A stretch of DNA of 64,000 bases, taken from the NCBI RefSeq assembly GCF_002940685.1, contig NZ_PNFP01000011.1, positions 241,374 to 305,373 of the forward strand, given 5' to 3'. Below are positions 1 through 8,620 of this stretch, in pieces (the first letter of the stretch is position 1; the number at the start of each line of letters is the position of its first letter). Below the pieces are notes generated by a model. The model did no database searches. It was not told the origin of the DNA and saw only the letters and a list, made by a program, of their open reading frames with translations. The translations under genes and the position numbers were made by a program. The DNA is from Ensifer adhaerens (GTDB lineage Bacteria; Pseudomonadota; Alphaproteobacteria; Rhizobiales; Rhizobiaceae).

Positions 1-606
1 GGCATGGTGCCCTGGCACGTCACCTCGGGCATGAACGGCGCCATCATGGTACTGCCGCGTGAAGGCCTGAAGGACGAGAAGGGCCGGTCGCTGACCTACG
101 ACAAGATCTACTATGTCGGCGAACAGGACTTCTACGTGCCGAAGGACGAGGCCGGAAACTACAAGAAGTACGAAACCCCCGGCGAGGCCTATGAAGATGC
201 TGTCAAGGCGATGCGCACGCTGACCCCGACCCATATCGTCTTCAACGGCGCGGTTGGCGCGCTAACCGGCGACAATGCCCTGACGGCGGCCGTGGGCGAG
301 CGCGTGCTCGTCGTCCATTCGCAGGCCAACCGCGATACGCGGCCACACCTGATCGGGGGGCATGGTGACTATGTCTGGGCGACCGGCAAGTTCCGCAACC
401 CGCCGGATCTCGACCAGGAGACCTGGCTCATTCCGGGCGGAACCGCGGGCGCTGCCTTCTACACCTTCCGCCAGCCGGGTGTGTACGCCTACGTCAACCA
501 CAACCTGATCGAGGCGTTCGAGCTGGGTGCCGCCGGCCACTTCAAGGTCACCGGCGAATGGAACGACGACCTCATGACGTCGGTCGTCAAGCCGGCATCG
601 ATGTAG
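1..606 (+). CDS. nirK: Copper-containing nitrite reductase NirK, C-terminal part (5' end outside window)
   Basis: Periplasmic enzyme reducing nitrite to nitric oxide in denitrification. Only about the last 201 codons are in the window, and the frame is open from base 1. The second cupredoxin domain is visible. [16 protein letters not shown] carries the His and Met ligands of the type 1 copper; the matching Cys would lie just upstream of base 1. IGGHGD and [13 protein letters not shown] carry the histidines expected around the type 2 catalytic copper. The gene is followed by two hairpins and then nirV in the same direction. The identification is very secure from family knowledge; promoter and signal peptide cannot be seen. 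Confidence 0.96.
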   Translation, partial: GMVPWHVTSGMNGAIMVLPREGLKDEKGRSLTYDKIYYVGEQDFYVPKDEAGNYKKYETPGEAYEDAVKAMRTLTPTHIVFNGAVGALTGDNALTAAVGERVLVVHSQANRDTRPHLIGGHGDYVWATGKFRNPPDLDQETWLIPGGTAGAAFYTFRQPGVYAYVNHNLIEAFELGAAGHFKVTGEWNDDLMTSVVKPASM

Positions 607-626
607 GCGGCTGACGCCGGGTGATC

Positions 627-692
627 GTGGGGCCGCGCTCTCTGCGACCCCACACGCCAACAAAGGCACGCGCTGTCTGCGCGTGCCGTTTT
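627..692 (+). terminator. Two tandem hairpins between nirK and nirV
   Basis: The first hairpin has arms GTGGGG (627-632) and CCCCAC (648-653). The second is a perfect 9-bp stem GGCACGCGC (665-673) / GCGCGTGCC (679-687) with loop TGTCT, followed by GTTTT. The second looks like an intrinsic terminator or attenuator and ends only a few bases before the nirV ribosome binding site (GGAGA, 696-700). It could also protect the 3' end of nirK mRNA. Confidence 0.65.
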
Positions 693-706
693 CCCGGAGA
701 CCTTTC

Positions 707-1624
707 ATGCCCAGAACCAAGAAATCCGCGGTTTCGCTCCTCTCGCTTGCAGCCCCGGCCGTCCTGTTGGTCGCAATCAGCGGCGTGTTGTCGGCGAAGG
801 TGGGGCTGTTCGACGATCTCAAGGGCGGCGTCGATCCGTCGATCAGGCCACCGGTGACGGTCACGATCGCGCCACGCCAGATGAGCTATCGGGCCGAGGG
901 ACACTTCCTGAAGAACGGTTTTGCGGTCGATGCGCCGATCGTCGTGGCGGCGCTCACGGAGCCGCTCGAGATCATGAAGTACCAGGTGACGCGCGAGGAT
1001 TTTGACCGCTGCATCGCCGACGGCGCCTGCCAGCAACCCGAGGGTGGCCACAGCGCCGGCCTGTCGGGCGTGCCGATGACCGGGATCAACTACACTGATG
1101 CAACCGATTATGCGGCATGGCTGACCAAGAAGACCGGCGAAGTCTGGCGTCTGCCGACCGACCGGCAATGGGCCTTTGCCGCCGGCTCCAAATTTCCAGA
1201 CGACGCGCTCGGTATCGACGGCAGCAAGGATAATCCGGCGCTGCGGTGGTTGGCGGACTACGAGCGCGAGGCGAGCCGGCAGCGGGCGAAGAACCCGCTG
1301 CCGCAGCCATCGGGCGCTTTCGGCGAAAACGAGTACGGGGTTGCCGACCTCGACGGCAATGTCTGGGAATGGACCGAGACCTGCCACCGCCGCGTCACGA
1401 TCGGCGACGACGGCGAGGTGCTGAAGGAGGCTCCCGCTTGCGGCATCTTCGTCGTCAACGGCAAGCACCGGGCCTCGATGAGCTTCTTCATCCGTGATCC
1501 GAAGAGCGGCGGCTGCGCGGTCGGTGTCCCGCCTGATAATCTCGGCTTCCGGCTGGTGCGCGACGGCCGCTGGTACTCGGGCTACCTCTATGCCTTCCAG
1601 CGCCGGCTTCAGGGCGCGGGTTGA
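707..1624 (+). CDS. nirV: NirV-like formylglycine-generating-enzyme-fold protein
   Basis: A 305-residue protein with an N-terminal hydrophobic segment (about residues 8-32; signal peptide or anchor) followed by a SUMF1/FGE-sulfatase-type domain. Typical fold signatures are visible: the MKYQVTREDF start, WRLPTDRQWAFAA, GVADLDGNVWEWTE and GFRLVRDGRW near the end. NirV is found next to nirK in many denitrifiers and is thought to help nitrite reductase maturation, but its reaction is not established. ATG 707 is chosen because GGAGA lies 6 bp upstream; an upstream GTG at 683 falls inside the hairpin and is unlikely. Probably co-transcribed with nirK at a lower level. Confidence 0.85.
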   Translation: MPRTKKSAVSLLSLAAPAVLLVAISGVLSAKVGLFDDLKGGVDPSIRPPVTVTIAPRQMSYRAEGHFLKNGFAVDAPIVVAALTEPLEIMKYQVTREDFDRCIADGACQQPEGGHSAGLSGVPMTGINYTDATDYAAWLTKKTGEVWRLPTDRQWAFAAGSKFPDDALGIDGSKDNPALRWLADYEREASRQRAKNPLPQPSGAFGENEYGVADLDGNVWEWTETCHRRVTIGDDGEVLKEAPACGIFVVNGKHRASMSFFIRDPKSGGCAVGVPPDNLGFRLVRDGRWYSGYLYAFQRRLQGAG

Positions 1625-1715
1625 GATGAAACGGCTGATGACATTTTCAAGCGAACCGTCTCAGGCACGAAGGCCGGGTGCTTTTGCAGGGTTTGGCGCT
1701 ATGCTAGAGCAAAGG

Positions 1716-1728
1716 CGATTTCAAATCG
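1716..1728. promoter_or_regulatory. 13-bp palindrome upstream of the NnrR-type gene
   Basis: CGATTTCAAATCG is a perfect palindrome around a central C, 18 bp before the GTG start at 1747. It does not match the FNR half-site TTGAT. It may be an operator for the downstream regulator; this is inference from symmetry and position only. Confidence 0.3.
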
Positions 1729-1746
1729 GCAGGATATAGGGCCAAC

Positions 1747-2445
1747 GTGGCTGCACTCGATCGCACACTCGTCAAATCGCTCCCTCTGTTTCAGAAGATG
1801 AGCGACCCGGAACTCGACACGCTGCTGACACGCGCCACGGTCAGGCGCGTGCCGCAGAACGAAGCCGTGTTCGAACAGGGGGCGACGGCCGATTTCTTCT
1901 TCCTGCTGCTGAATGGCCGCCTGAAGGTAACCCAGGTCACCAAGGACGGGCAGCAGATCATCGTCCGGGTGGTCAATCCCGGCGATCTCTTCGGTTTCGC
2001 CCGGGCGCTCCAGCGCAGCGACTATCCGGGCACGGCGACGGCTGCAACCGAAAGCCTGGTCCTCGCCTGGCCGACGGAACTCTGGAATATCTTCGTCGAG
2101 AAGAATCCTCACCTTGCGGTCAATGCCCTCCACACGATCGGCCAGCGGCTCGATGAGGCGCATACCCGTATCCGCGAAATGTCGACCGAAGAGGTCGAGC
2201 GCCGCGTCGCGCACACCGTTCTCAGGCTCGCCGAGCAGGCGGGCAAACCGGAAAGCGGTGGCATCCGCATCGATTTCCCGATCTCGCGCCAGGATATAGC
2301 CGAGATGACCGGTACGACGCTGCACACGGTCTCACGCATCCTCAGCGCCTGGGAAGGGCAGGGGTTGGTCCTTGGCGGACGGCAGAAGCTGACGCTGAAG
2401 GACATTCCCGGGCTGCGGCGCCTGGCGGAACGGGCCGGCGGCTGA
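1747..2445 (+). CDS. nnrR: Crp/Fnr-family transcriptional regulator, NnrR type
   Basis: A 232-residue regulator. Residues about 15-130 form a cNMP-binding-type beta-roll sensor domain, followed by the dimerisation helix and a C-terminal winged helix. The recognition region is ISRQDIAEMTGTTLHTVSRILSAWE, with the T-x3-R pattern typical of Crp/Fnr. There is no N-terminal Cys cluster like that of FNR, so it is not an iron-sulfur oxygen sensor. NnrR/Dnr proteins respond to nitric oxide and activate nir and nor genes, and the position next to nirK-nirV supports that role here. Start codon GTG at 1747; no strong Shine-Dalgarno sequence is seen. The family is certain, the NnrR assignment likely. Confidence 0.8.
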   Translation: MAALDRTLVKSLPLFQKMSDPELDTLLTRATVRRVPQNEAVFEQGATADFFFLLLNGRLKVTQVTKDGQQIIVRVVNPGDLFGFARALQRSDYPGTATAATESLVLAWPTELWNIFVEKNPHLAVNALHTIGQRLDEAHTRIREMSTEEVERRVAHTVLRLAEQAGKPESGGIRIDFPISRQDIAEMTGTTLHTVSRILSAWEGQGLVLGGRQKLTLKDIPGLRRLAERAGG

Positions 2446-2988
2446 TCCTGCGCAACCCGACGGAGTGATGGTGAGCCTTCGCCACGGGGACGCCAACGAA
2501 CCGTCGTGCCGTCAGTCCGACGCGCGACCGCGCGGGGCGGCCGCTCCTGCGGAGCTCACCACAGGATCGACGACACGTCCATCAGCAATCCATCAAGTGC
2601 TCCGGCAAAAACCCCGGCCGCGGCCGTCATCTCGGCATGCGCGGCGAGGATGAGCAACCCCAGCATGGAGATGGCCGACCCGATCTGGATCGCGGAGACG
2701 CCTACGCCGTCAACAGGCAGGGTAAGGGCTATCGGCGTGGGGGATGTCGGACGGCGCGCACGCGGCAGGTTCTGGTTTGCCGCGCGCAGCAAACGGGGTG
2801 GCCGCGGATATTTCAGGCGGCTTTTCTCGCATATTCCGGGATAGTTTTCGCAAACTGAGCCTGGCATCTGACGTGTCCCTGACCAACTGGAGTTGCCATG
2901 ATCTTAAGCGCTCCGTCCGCATCGGCCGTTCCCGGGGGAACTTCATGTCCACGGCGCCAGGCCGGCCAAACTTTTGCGCCACCTTCCG
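2446..2988. other. Intergenic stretch without a convincing gene
   Basis: About 540 bp between the NnrR-type gene and a LysR gene. Minus-strand frame 2556-2867 ends in a hydrophobic stretch (GSAISMLGLLILAAHA) that could be the last helix or two of a decayed membrane protein. It has no good start or ribosome binding site and I do not recognise it. Confidence 0.4.
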
Positions 2989-3915
2989 TCAGACGCCTGC
3001 CGCCTGCCCGTTGCCTTCGAGGAGCGGGCGATGCTTTGCCAGCGCCTGTCCGGCAAACTCGGTGAAGGCGCTGACGCGCGCTGTGCGACGCAGATCCTCG
3101 TGCGTGAGAAGCCAAAGCTCCCGCGTCATGGCGGCGACCGGCGAGCCGATTCGCACCAGACCCGGCGTCGTATCTCCGAGATAGCAGGGCAGGGCCGCAA
3201 GGCCGATGCCGGCCATTGCCGCCTCGCACGCCGCGACCAGCGAATCGCAGCGCAAGACGGCGGGAGCCGCCAGTGTCGCGCGCATCCACCGCGCGACACT
3301 CGTGGACGCAAGCCCGTCGCCAAGCCCGATCCAGTCTTCCTGCGCGATATCGAGTGCGTCGATGGCCAGCAGGCCGCGTTCTTCGAGATAGGACGGCGCC
3401 GCATAGACGGCGAAAGCCACATTCGCGATCCGGCGGCCAACCAGAGCATCCGGTGAATCGACTGCGGGACGTATGGCCACGTCCGCGTCGCGATGGGAGA
3501 GGTTTGCAAGTGCATTGGCGGTGCTGACCTCAAGCAGCACGCCGGGATGACGCTGGCGGAAGGAAGCCAGGATCGACGGCAGAATGGAAGCCATGAGCGT
3601 GTCGGTGGTGGTGATGCGCAGGTTTCCCTCCAACCGCAGGTCTTGTCCGGTCAGGCGGCGCTCCAGGTCGGTGACCGTTTCGGCCATCTGCCGGGCCACC
3701 GCCAGCAGTTCCTCGCCGCCGGCGGTGAGCGTGTAGCCCGACGGCAGGCGATCAAACAGCCGCACCCCCAGCTTCTGTTCGAACGACCCGACACGCCTGA
3801 GCACCGTGGTGTGATTGACGCCAAGCGCCCGGGCGGCAGCAGCAAGGGAGTTCGCCTCCGCGACTGCCAGGACAAAGCGGAGGTCTTCCCAGTCGATACG
3901 GTGATGGCTGTGCAT
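2989..3915 (-). CDS. LysR-family transcriptional regulator
   Basis: A 308-residue regulator. The N-terminal winged helix (residues about 8-67) contains SLAAAARALGVNHTTVLRRV and LFDRLPSGYTLTAGGEELL, the usual LysR helix-turn-helix and wing. Residues about 95-295 form the periplasmic-binding-like effector domain (LEGNLRITTTD start). The subclass recalls VxxA/TdcA-like regulators that act on neighbouring transporters. It is divergent from the YdcZ-type transporter gene at 4341, about 425 bp away, which is the most likely target. The effector cannot be deduced. Confidence 0.9.
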   Translation of the reverse strand: MHSHHRIDWEDLRFVLAVAEANSLAAAARALGVNHTTVLRRVGSFEQKLGVRLFDRLPSGYTLTAGGEELLAVARQMAETVTDLERRLTGQDLRLEGNLRITTTDTLMASILPSILASFRQRHPGVLLEVSTANALANLSHRDADVAIRPAVDSPDALVGRRIANVAFAVYAAPSYLEERGLLAIDALDIAQEDWIGLGDGLASTSVARWMRATLAAPAVLRCDSLVAACEAAMAGIGLAALPCYLGDTTPGLVRIGSPVAAMTRELWLLTHEDLRRTARVSAFTEFAGQALAKHRPLLEGNGQAAGV

Positions 3916-4340
3916 TGTTGCGCAAATCCGGGAGAGAACTGTTCATGGGCGTAGCGAAATTGCACCGTCATTCCCAGGCATTGTCAATCGTTTTGTGCGA
4001 CCGCATTTCGCCGTCCGGCCCTGTGCAAATATGCAGGGATGGATGGCAAAGCGACAGATCGACCTGCAACGGAGCACCGGTTAGCTTCATAGGCACGATC
4101 GGATGGGCCGGTCGGTGGAGCGACACAAGATGATCCAATTCTCCCATTTCTGCGAGAAGGCGCCGGACGATCCCAATGTCTTGGCGCAACATGAGGCGGC
4201 CGGGTGGGAGTGCGACGCTTGCGTAAAAGACGCGGCGATTGGTCGGCTCCATGCCGGTGTTGCCCCGCTGCGCGAGAGCGTACACGCCTGATCCTTTCCT
4301 TCACCATTCTCAACGTCATTCTCATCAAGGAGGTCCCGTC
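3916..4340. promoter_or_regulatory. Divergent intergenic region, LysR gene / DMT transporter
   Basis: About 425 bp between divergent start codons. No convincing gene is present on either strand. A LysR binding site (T-N11-A) is expected here, but none could be singled out by eye. AAGGAGG (4328-4334) precedes the transporter start. Confidence 0.45.
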
Positions 4341-5264
4341 ATGGAGACCCTGTTCGTTCCCCTCGCTTTGCTTGCGGGCGGCCTGCTCGCCGTCCAGGCC
4401 GGCGCCAACGCGCAACTGTCCAAAGCGGTCGGGTCGCCCTTCGCGGCGACCACGCTCCAACTCGCGATCGGCACCGGCCTGCTTCTTCTCGTCGCCGTCT
4501 TGACCGGCACAATCACCGCCCTTGGCGCGGTTCCGGAGGTCGAATGGTGGCATCTTGTCGGAGGCACCGCTTCGGCGGTCTATGTCGTCTCGACCATCGT
4601 TCTGTTCCCGCGCCTCGGCGCCGTCGTTTCCGTCGGGCTGTTCATCGCAGGGCAGATGCTCGCCTCCCTTGCGCTCGACAGTTTCGGCCTGCTGGGCGTG
4701 CCGCAGACAGGGCTGCGGATCGGAGCCGCGGTCGGCACCCTTGTCGTGCTGCTCGGCGTCGCGATGGTTGTGTTCGGCCAAGGCGGCAAGGACAACCTCA
4801 AGGCCGACAGGCTTGGCTGGATCGCACTGGCGCTCATGGCCGGCGCGGTGCTGCCGGTACAGGGCGCCGTCAATGCCCTGTTGCGCCATGATCTCGGCGG
4901 TGCGCCGTTCGCCGTGGGAGCGATTTCGTTTCTCGTCGCGACGCTTGCCATGGCCGCGGTGATGTTCCTGACGCTCGCTGGTCAAAAGACGCCGCGCCCC
5001 AACATTGCCGGTGTGCAGGTGATGCCCTGGTGGGGGTGGCTCGGCGGCCTCGCCGGAGCGACCTATGTCACGACGGTCTTTACCGCGATCCCGGCAATCG
5101 GTGCTGCCGCGGCTGTCGGTCTCACCGTCGCCGGCCAGCAGGTCGCAAGCGTCTTCGTCGATCGCTACGGCTGGTTCCGTCTGCCGCAGAGGTCCGTGTC
5201 GGGGTTGCGCCTCGGCGGGGTGGTGCTGCTGCTCGCCGGCGTCGCCCTCATCAAGCTCGTCTGA
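4341..5264 (+). CDS. DMT-family transporter of the YdcZ (DUF606) type, duplicated
   Basis: An inner-membrane protein of 307 residues with about ten hydrophobic segments arranged as two homologous halves. Each half shows the YdcZ pattern (LLAVQAGANAQLSKAVGSPFAA in the first; LPVQGAVNALLRHDLGGAPFA in the second). Single-domain YdcZ proteins often work as pairs, so this is a fused pair. The substrate is unknown. ATG 4341 is chosen because AAGGAGG lies just upstream and the hydrophobic start fits. The SMR gene follows after 49 bp, so the two probably form an operon, and the divergent LysR gene may control them. Confidence 0.85.
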   Translation: METLFVPLALLAGGLLAVQAGANAQLSKAVGSPFAATTLQLAIGTGLLLLVAVLTGTITALGAVPEVEWWHLVGGTASAVYVVSTIVLFPRLGAVVSVGLFIAGQMLASLALDSFGLLGVPQTGLRIGAAVGTLVVLLGVAMVVFGQGGKDNLKADRLGWIALALMAGAVLPVQGAVNALLRHDLGGAPFAVGAISFLVATLAMAAVMFLTLAGQKTPRPNIAGVQVMPWWGWLGGLAGATYVTTVFTAIPAIGAAAAVGLTVAGQQVASVFVDRYGWFRLPQRSVSGLRLGGVVLLLAGVALIKLV

Positions 5265-5313
5265 AACTGAAACCTGTCGCGCTCGGCGGTCCGCCGAACG
5301 CCGGAGAACAACC

Positions 5314-5646
5314 ATGTCACCCACATCTCTTGCCTGGATCTACCTCGTTCTCTCCGGTGTTGCGGACGTCGCCTGGGCTGTCAGCACCAAGTTCTCGAAC
5401 GGCTATACCCGCCTGTCCTGGACACTCGCCTCCATCGTTGCCCTGGTGGCTTTTCTTGCGCTGCTCACCCAGGCACTCAAGACCTTGCCGCTCGGGACGG
5501 CTTACGCAGTCTGGACCGGCATCGGCGCCCTCGGATCCGTTGCCTGCGGCGTGCTGCTGTTCGGCGAGGCCATTACTGTCGCGCGCGCCGCCGCAATGCT
5601 GGTGATTGCCGGCGGCGTCATAGCGCTCAAGCTCGTACCGGCCTGA
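5314..5646 (+). CDS. Small multidrug resistance (SMR) protein, SugE/Gdx-like
   Basis: A 110-residue protein with four predicted membrane helices. It aligns closely with SugE/Gdx guanidinium exporters: WIYLVLSGVADVAWAV in helix 1 and LPLGTAYAVWTGIGALG in helices 2-3. Start ATG 5314 gives the normal SMR length. The membrane-embedded acidic residue of helix 1, normally Glu, is Asp18 here (GVADVAW versus the usual G-x2-EVVW). SMR proteins are proton-coupled antiporters acting as dimers. Probably co-transcribed with the YdcZ-type gene. Guanidinium export is possible, but no guanidine riboswitch was recognised upstream. Confidence 0.88.
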   Translation: MSPTSLAWIYLVLSGVADVAWAVSTKFSNGYTRLSWTLASIVALVAFLALLTQALKTLPLGTAYAVWTGIGALGSVACGVLLFGEAITVARAAAMLVIAGGVIALKLVPA

Positions 5647-5676
5647 ACTCGCCGGGGCAAGAGGCTGAGACCGACG

Positions 5677-6426
5677 TCAAAAGATGGCGTCTGCGAGCAT
5701 TTTGGCGCCGAGGGCCAGCAGGCAGATCAGGAACCAGCGCCGGAATGCGGACGGACTGACGCGGCGGCGAATGACTTGTCCGGCCCACATGCCGGCGAGC
5801 GCCGGTGCGATCGCCAGGACCGAAGCGAAGAGATTGTCGACCTCAAAAGCGCCTTGCCAGACCAGCCCGGCGGTGAGCGCGACGGTTGAGACGGTGAAGG
5901 AGAGGCCGAGCGCCTGCACGAGTTCATCCCGCTCAAGACCCAGCGCCTGCAGGTAGGGCACCGCTGGCATGACGAACGCGCCTGTTGCGCCCGTTACAAT
6001 TCCCGTTGCCGCGCCGACCATTGGAGACAGCCATGGCTCCCGGTCGGTCGGCACGCGAAGCTGACGGGCAAGAAGCGTAAAGGCGGCGTAGAGGATGAGT
6101 GCTGCGCCAAGTGCGCCGGTCGTCAGCAAGGTGCTGCCACCGGCAAGCATCGAGGAGCCGCCGACCGTTCCGACAACGATCGCCAGCATCATTGGCCAAA
6201 GCCTCAACGCGAGTACGCCGAAGCTCGGGCCTGCAAAGAGCTGCCAGATGTTCGTCACGAATGACGGCGCGATCAACAGGCTGGCCGCGGCGAGCGGAGA
6301 GATAAGCGCGCCGAGCACGCCCATCGCCAAGGTCGGCAACCCCATGCCGGTGACGCCCTTGACGATACCGGCGGCGAAGAAGGTCGCGGCAACCACGACG
6401 ACGAGCGAAGGAGAAAGGTCGAGCAT
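5677..6426 (-). CDS. TSUP-family (TauE/SafE) membrane permease
   Basis: A 249-residue protein with about eight hydrophobic helices and the two-repeat layout of the TauE/SafE/TSUP family. KGVTGMGLPTLAMGVLG near the N-terminus and the second motif TGIVTGATGAFVMPAVPYLQALG are the characteristic repeats. Family members export sulfite, sulfoacetate or other small organosulfur anions, but many have unknown substrates. It is divergent from the LysR gene at 6525 (98 bp apart), the usual arrangement for a LysR-controlled transporter. Confidence 0.88.
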   Translation of the reverse strand: MLDLSPSLVVVVAATFFAAGIVKGVTGMGLPTLAMGVLGALISPLAAASLLIAPSFVTNIWQLFAGPSFGVLALRLWPMMLAIVVGTVGGSSMLAGGSTLLTTGALGAALILYAAFTLLARQLRVPTDREPWLSPMVGAATGIVTGATGAFVMPAVPYLQALGLERDELVQALGLSFTVSTVALTAGLVWQGAFEVDNLFASVLAIAPALAGMWAGQVIRRRVSPSAFRRWFLICLLALGAKMLADAIF

Positions 6427-6524
6427 GCCACCGGCTTAAAGCATGCGCGGGCCGGCACAATGCGGATCACCCACAGCCTGGCTTCGGCTGGCCCGAAGGC
6501 TATTTTTCCGCTAGCCTCGACGGC

Positions 6525-7415
6525 ATGCGCTTCGATCTCACCGACCTCCGTCTGTTTCTCGCCGTGGTGGACGCCGGCAGCATGACGCATGGCGCGGCGG
6601 AAGTCGGGCTTTCGTTGCCGGCCGCCAGCGAACGCCTTCGCGACATGGAGGCCATCGGCAAGGTCAAGCTGCTCGAACGGGGTCGCCGCGGAGTGCGGCC
6701 GACGCCGGCCGGAGAAGCGTTGGCGCATCACGCCCGCCTGATCCTGCGCCAGATGGCTGAGATGCGCGGCGAGCTTAGCGAGCACGCCAGTGGCCTTCGC
6801 GCCACCGTCCGGCTTGCGGCGAACACGGCGGCGCTCACCGAGTTTCTGCCTCAGCGGCTCGGCGCCTGGATGGCAGCACACCCACGGATCGACATCGATC
6901 TGAAGGAACGGCAAAGCATCGAGGTCGCAAGGGCCGTTGCTGCCGACCTGGTCGAGATCGGCATTCTTTCGGGCGCAGTCGATACGGGCGGCCTATATCT
7001 GCGTCCCTTCGCCGTCGACCGGCTCGTCGTCGTCATCCCGCGCGATCACGCATTGGCGGCAAGCAGGCGCCTCGCCTTTACCGACATCCTCGACTGGCAT
7101 TTCGTCGGCCTGGCGGACGGCGCACTGCAGGGCCATATCGATGCGCAGGCTCAGCGATTGGGACTGAGGCTCAAGATGCGCTTGCGTATGCGCACCTTCG
7201 AGGGCATCTGTCATCTGGTTGCGGCGGGTGTCGGGCTTGGCATCATGCCCGAGACCGCGGCACGCCGTGGCGGCACATCTGCCGGGACCGCGTATGTGCG
7301 TCTTGCTGACGATTGGGCGACGCGGCGGCTTTCGGTCTGTGTCCGCGCGGAAAAGGAGCTGACGCCGGCGGCGCGCGGCCTGTTCGAACACCTGGGCTCG
7401 GTCGGCTCACATTGA
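6525..7415 (+). CDS. LysR-family transcriptional regulator
   Basis: A 296-residue LysR regulator. The N-terminal helix-turn-helix spans residues about 5-62 (LRLFLAVVDAGSMTHGAAEVG) and the wing ends RRGVRPTPAGEAL. The effector domain covers residues about 90-290. It lies 98 bp from the divergent TSUP permease gene, which is its probable target. Resembles regulators of small-molecule exporters; inducer unknown. Confidence 0.9.
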   Translation: MRFDLTDLRLFLAVVDAGSMTHGAAEVGLSLPAASERLRDMEAIGKVKLLERGRRGVRPTPAGEALAHHARLILRQMAEMRGELSEHASGLRATVRLAANTAALTEFLPQRLGAWMAAHPRIDIDLKERQSIEVARAVAADLVEIGILSGAVDTGGLYLRPFAVDRLVVVIPRDHALAASRRLAFTDILDWHFVGLADGALQGHIDAQAQRLGLRLKMRLRMRTFEGICHLVAAGVGLGIMPETAARRGGTSAGTAYVRLADDWATRRLSVCVRAEKELTPAARGLFEHLGSVGSH

Positions 7416-7782
7416 CATCGGAAAGCGCCGCCAGTCTCACGTGCTCTGCCCGTCCGGTTGCCGTCGATCGCAAATGCCTCCGACAGTAGCCCGACGACCG
7501 TATTGGCATTGTCGCGAAGGCGGCCCTTAATCGTGAAAATCGACTTTCCGTTGGAACTTCTTCGGGCCTTTGGCGGTTGGGCTCCAACAGGGATGTCGTG
7601 CGGCCCGACCCTTGCCGGGCCTATCGAGTAAGCGGGAGAGGGAGCATGATGCATTTCCGGAAAAGACAGGACGTACACCGGAAATCCACCTTCTCCCAGA
7701 CGAACCGTTCGGGCGTTCTCACGATCGAGAGTCCGAAACGAAGATCGTGCCGGGCCTCTTCTGCAGACAGCGGGGCATCGTC
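7416..7782. other. Intergenic stretch, no gene seen
   Basis: About 370 bp between the LysR gene and a small hypothetical gene. Open frames here have unnatural amino-acid composition and no ribosome binding sites. No repeat or strong hairpin was found. Confidence 0.4.
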
Positions 7783-8064
7783 ATGATCGGAAAACCCATG
7801 CCGGCCTATGTGGTCGATCTCGCCTTTGTCGAACGAATTCTGGAGATGGCGGAGCGGCGCATCGCCGAGCCCAAGTCGAGCGAGGCTCTCTGCCGCGAGA
7901 TCGCCGACGAGTTGGAGCGGACCGGAGGGGATCCGAAGATGGCGCGCATCCTGCTCGTTACCTTTACCAACTCGTACGCCGCACACTTCACAAGCAGCGA
8001 TCGCCTCCGAAGATTGAGAATTGAAGCTGAATGGGGCTCCTTCTTGCGCCGAAGGTGGCTTTGA
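7783..8064 (+). CDS. Small hypothetical protein (93 aa)
   Basis: I do not recognise this protein. It is 93 residues with a natural-looking composition. A predicted helical acidic first half (VVDLAFVERILEMAERRIAE) is followed by a basic end (RLRRLRIEAEWGSFLRRRWL). No signal peptide or membrane segment. GGGG lies about 8 bp upstream of ATG 7783. It stands alone between longer non-coding stretches. Likely a cytoplasmic lineage-specific protein. Confidence 0.5.
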   Translation: MIGKPMPAYVVDLAFVERILEMAERRIAEPKSSEALCREIADELERTGGDPKMARILLVTFTNSYAAHFTSSDRLRRLRIEAEWGSFLRRRWL

Positions 8065-8120
8065 GGCCGCAAATAGCGCGCTTCTGCGACAAACGCCGGC
8101 CTGAGGCGCGGCAGCCGAGC

Positions 8121-8243
8121 CTAGCAGAGCAACAGGAACACCGGCATCAGGGCCACAAGATAGGCGAGGCCGTCGGCGGTCAGGCGATCACGAAGGCTAT
8201 GCGCAGCGAAGGAGTTGCCCGATAGGCATCCATTATTGTTCAT
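8121..8243 (-). CDS. Possible small membrane protein (40 aa)
   Basis: The frame starts MNNNGCLSG and ends in a hydrophobic C-terminus (LAYLVALMPVFLLLC), preceded by ALRDRL-like amphipathic sequence (SLRDRLTADG). AGGAAG sits about 9 bp before the ATG on the minus strand, which is why it is listed. A 40-residue protein with one terminal membrane helix would be easy to miss. No homologue is recalled; it could be spurious. Confidence 0.35.
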   Translation of the reverse strand: MNNNGCLSGNSFAAHSLRDRLTADGLAYLVALMPVFLLLC

Positions 8244-8620
8244 TTTTTTGGTCTTCCTGGGTCGTTGTTGTCGAGCCCGCCGGGAGGAGAGGCCGGGCCC
8301 GTCGCATATGGGAGAGAGGTCGGTCGGGATCAACGAAGGGCGCCAGGCAAAGTGGTCCGATGCGCGAAAGCCCGACGTCGACCGGTTGCTGATCTTCCAA
8401 CGCGGTGCTTGAGGAACCGCGTGTTAGCAGGGTTCGCACCCGATGCAATCCGTCACCGGTCACGTCCTTGCACGTTTGCGTGAGCCCTGCGGTTTGCGGC
8501 CGGAAACTCCGTGCGAATGACCGCTTGCAAGGTTCGGGACATTCGCCGAGCTCACAGCTCGGGGCAATCGGCATTCTCTGCCTCTGACATGCAGTGTAAG
8601 AGTGGGGCGCATTCATCGAG
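8244..8620. other. Intergenic stretch with a short perfect inverted repeat
   Basis: About 380 bp without a credible gene. CCGAGCT (8546-8552) and AGCTCGG (8556-8562) form a perfect 7-bp inverted repeat with a 3-base spacer, about 60 bp upstream of the acetyltransferase gene. It could be an operator or a small hairpin. Confidence 0.35.

Noticed and set aside
587..1468. Long minus-strand open frame opposite nirV
   Set aside because: Arg/His-rich composition typical of the antisense of a GC-rich gene; no domain and no ribosome binding site. The plus-strand nirV explains the region.
2556..2867. Minus-strand frame with a hydrophobic end
   Set aside because: Might be a remnant of a membrane protein, but it has no start signal and no recognisable family, so it was left as intergenic.
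3984..5324. 446-codon minus-strand frame opposite the YdcZ-type transporter
   Set aside because: Very rich in Asp/Gly/Arg/His without hydrophobic core; an antisense shadow of a membrane protein gene.
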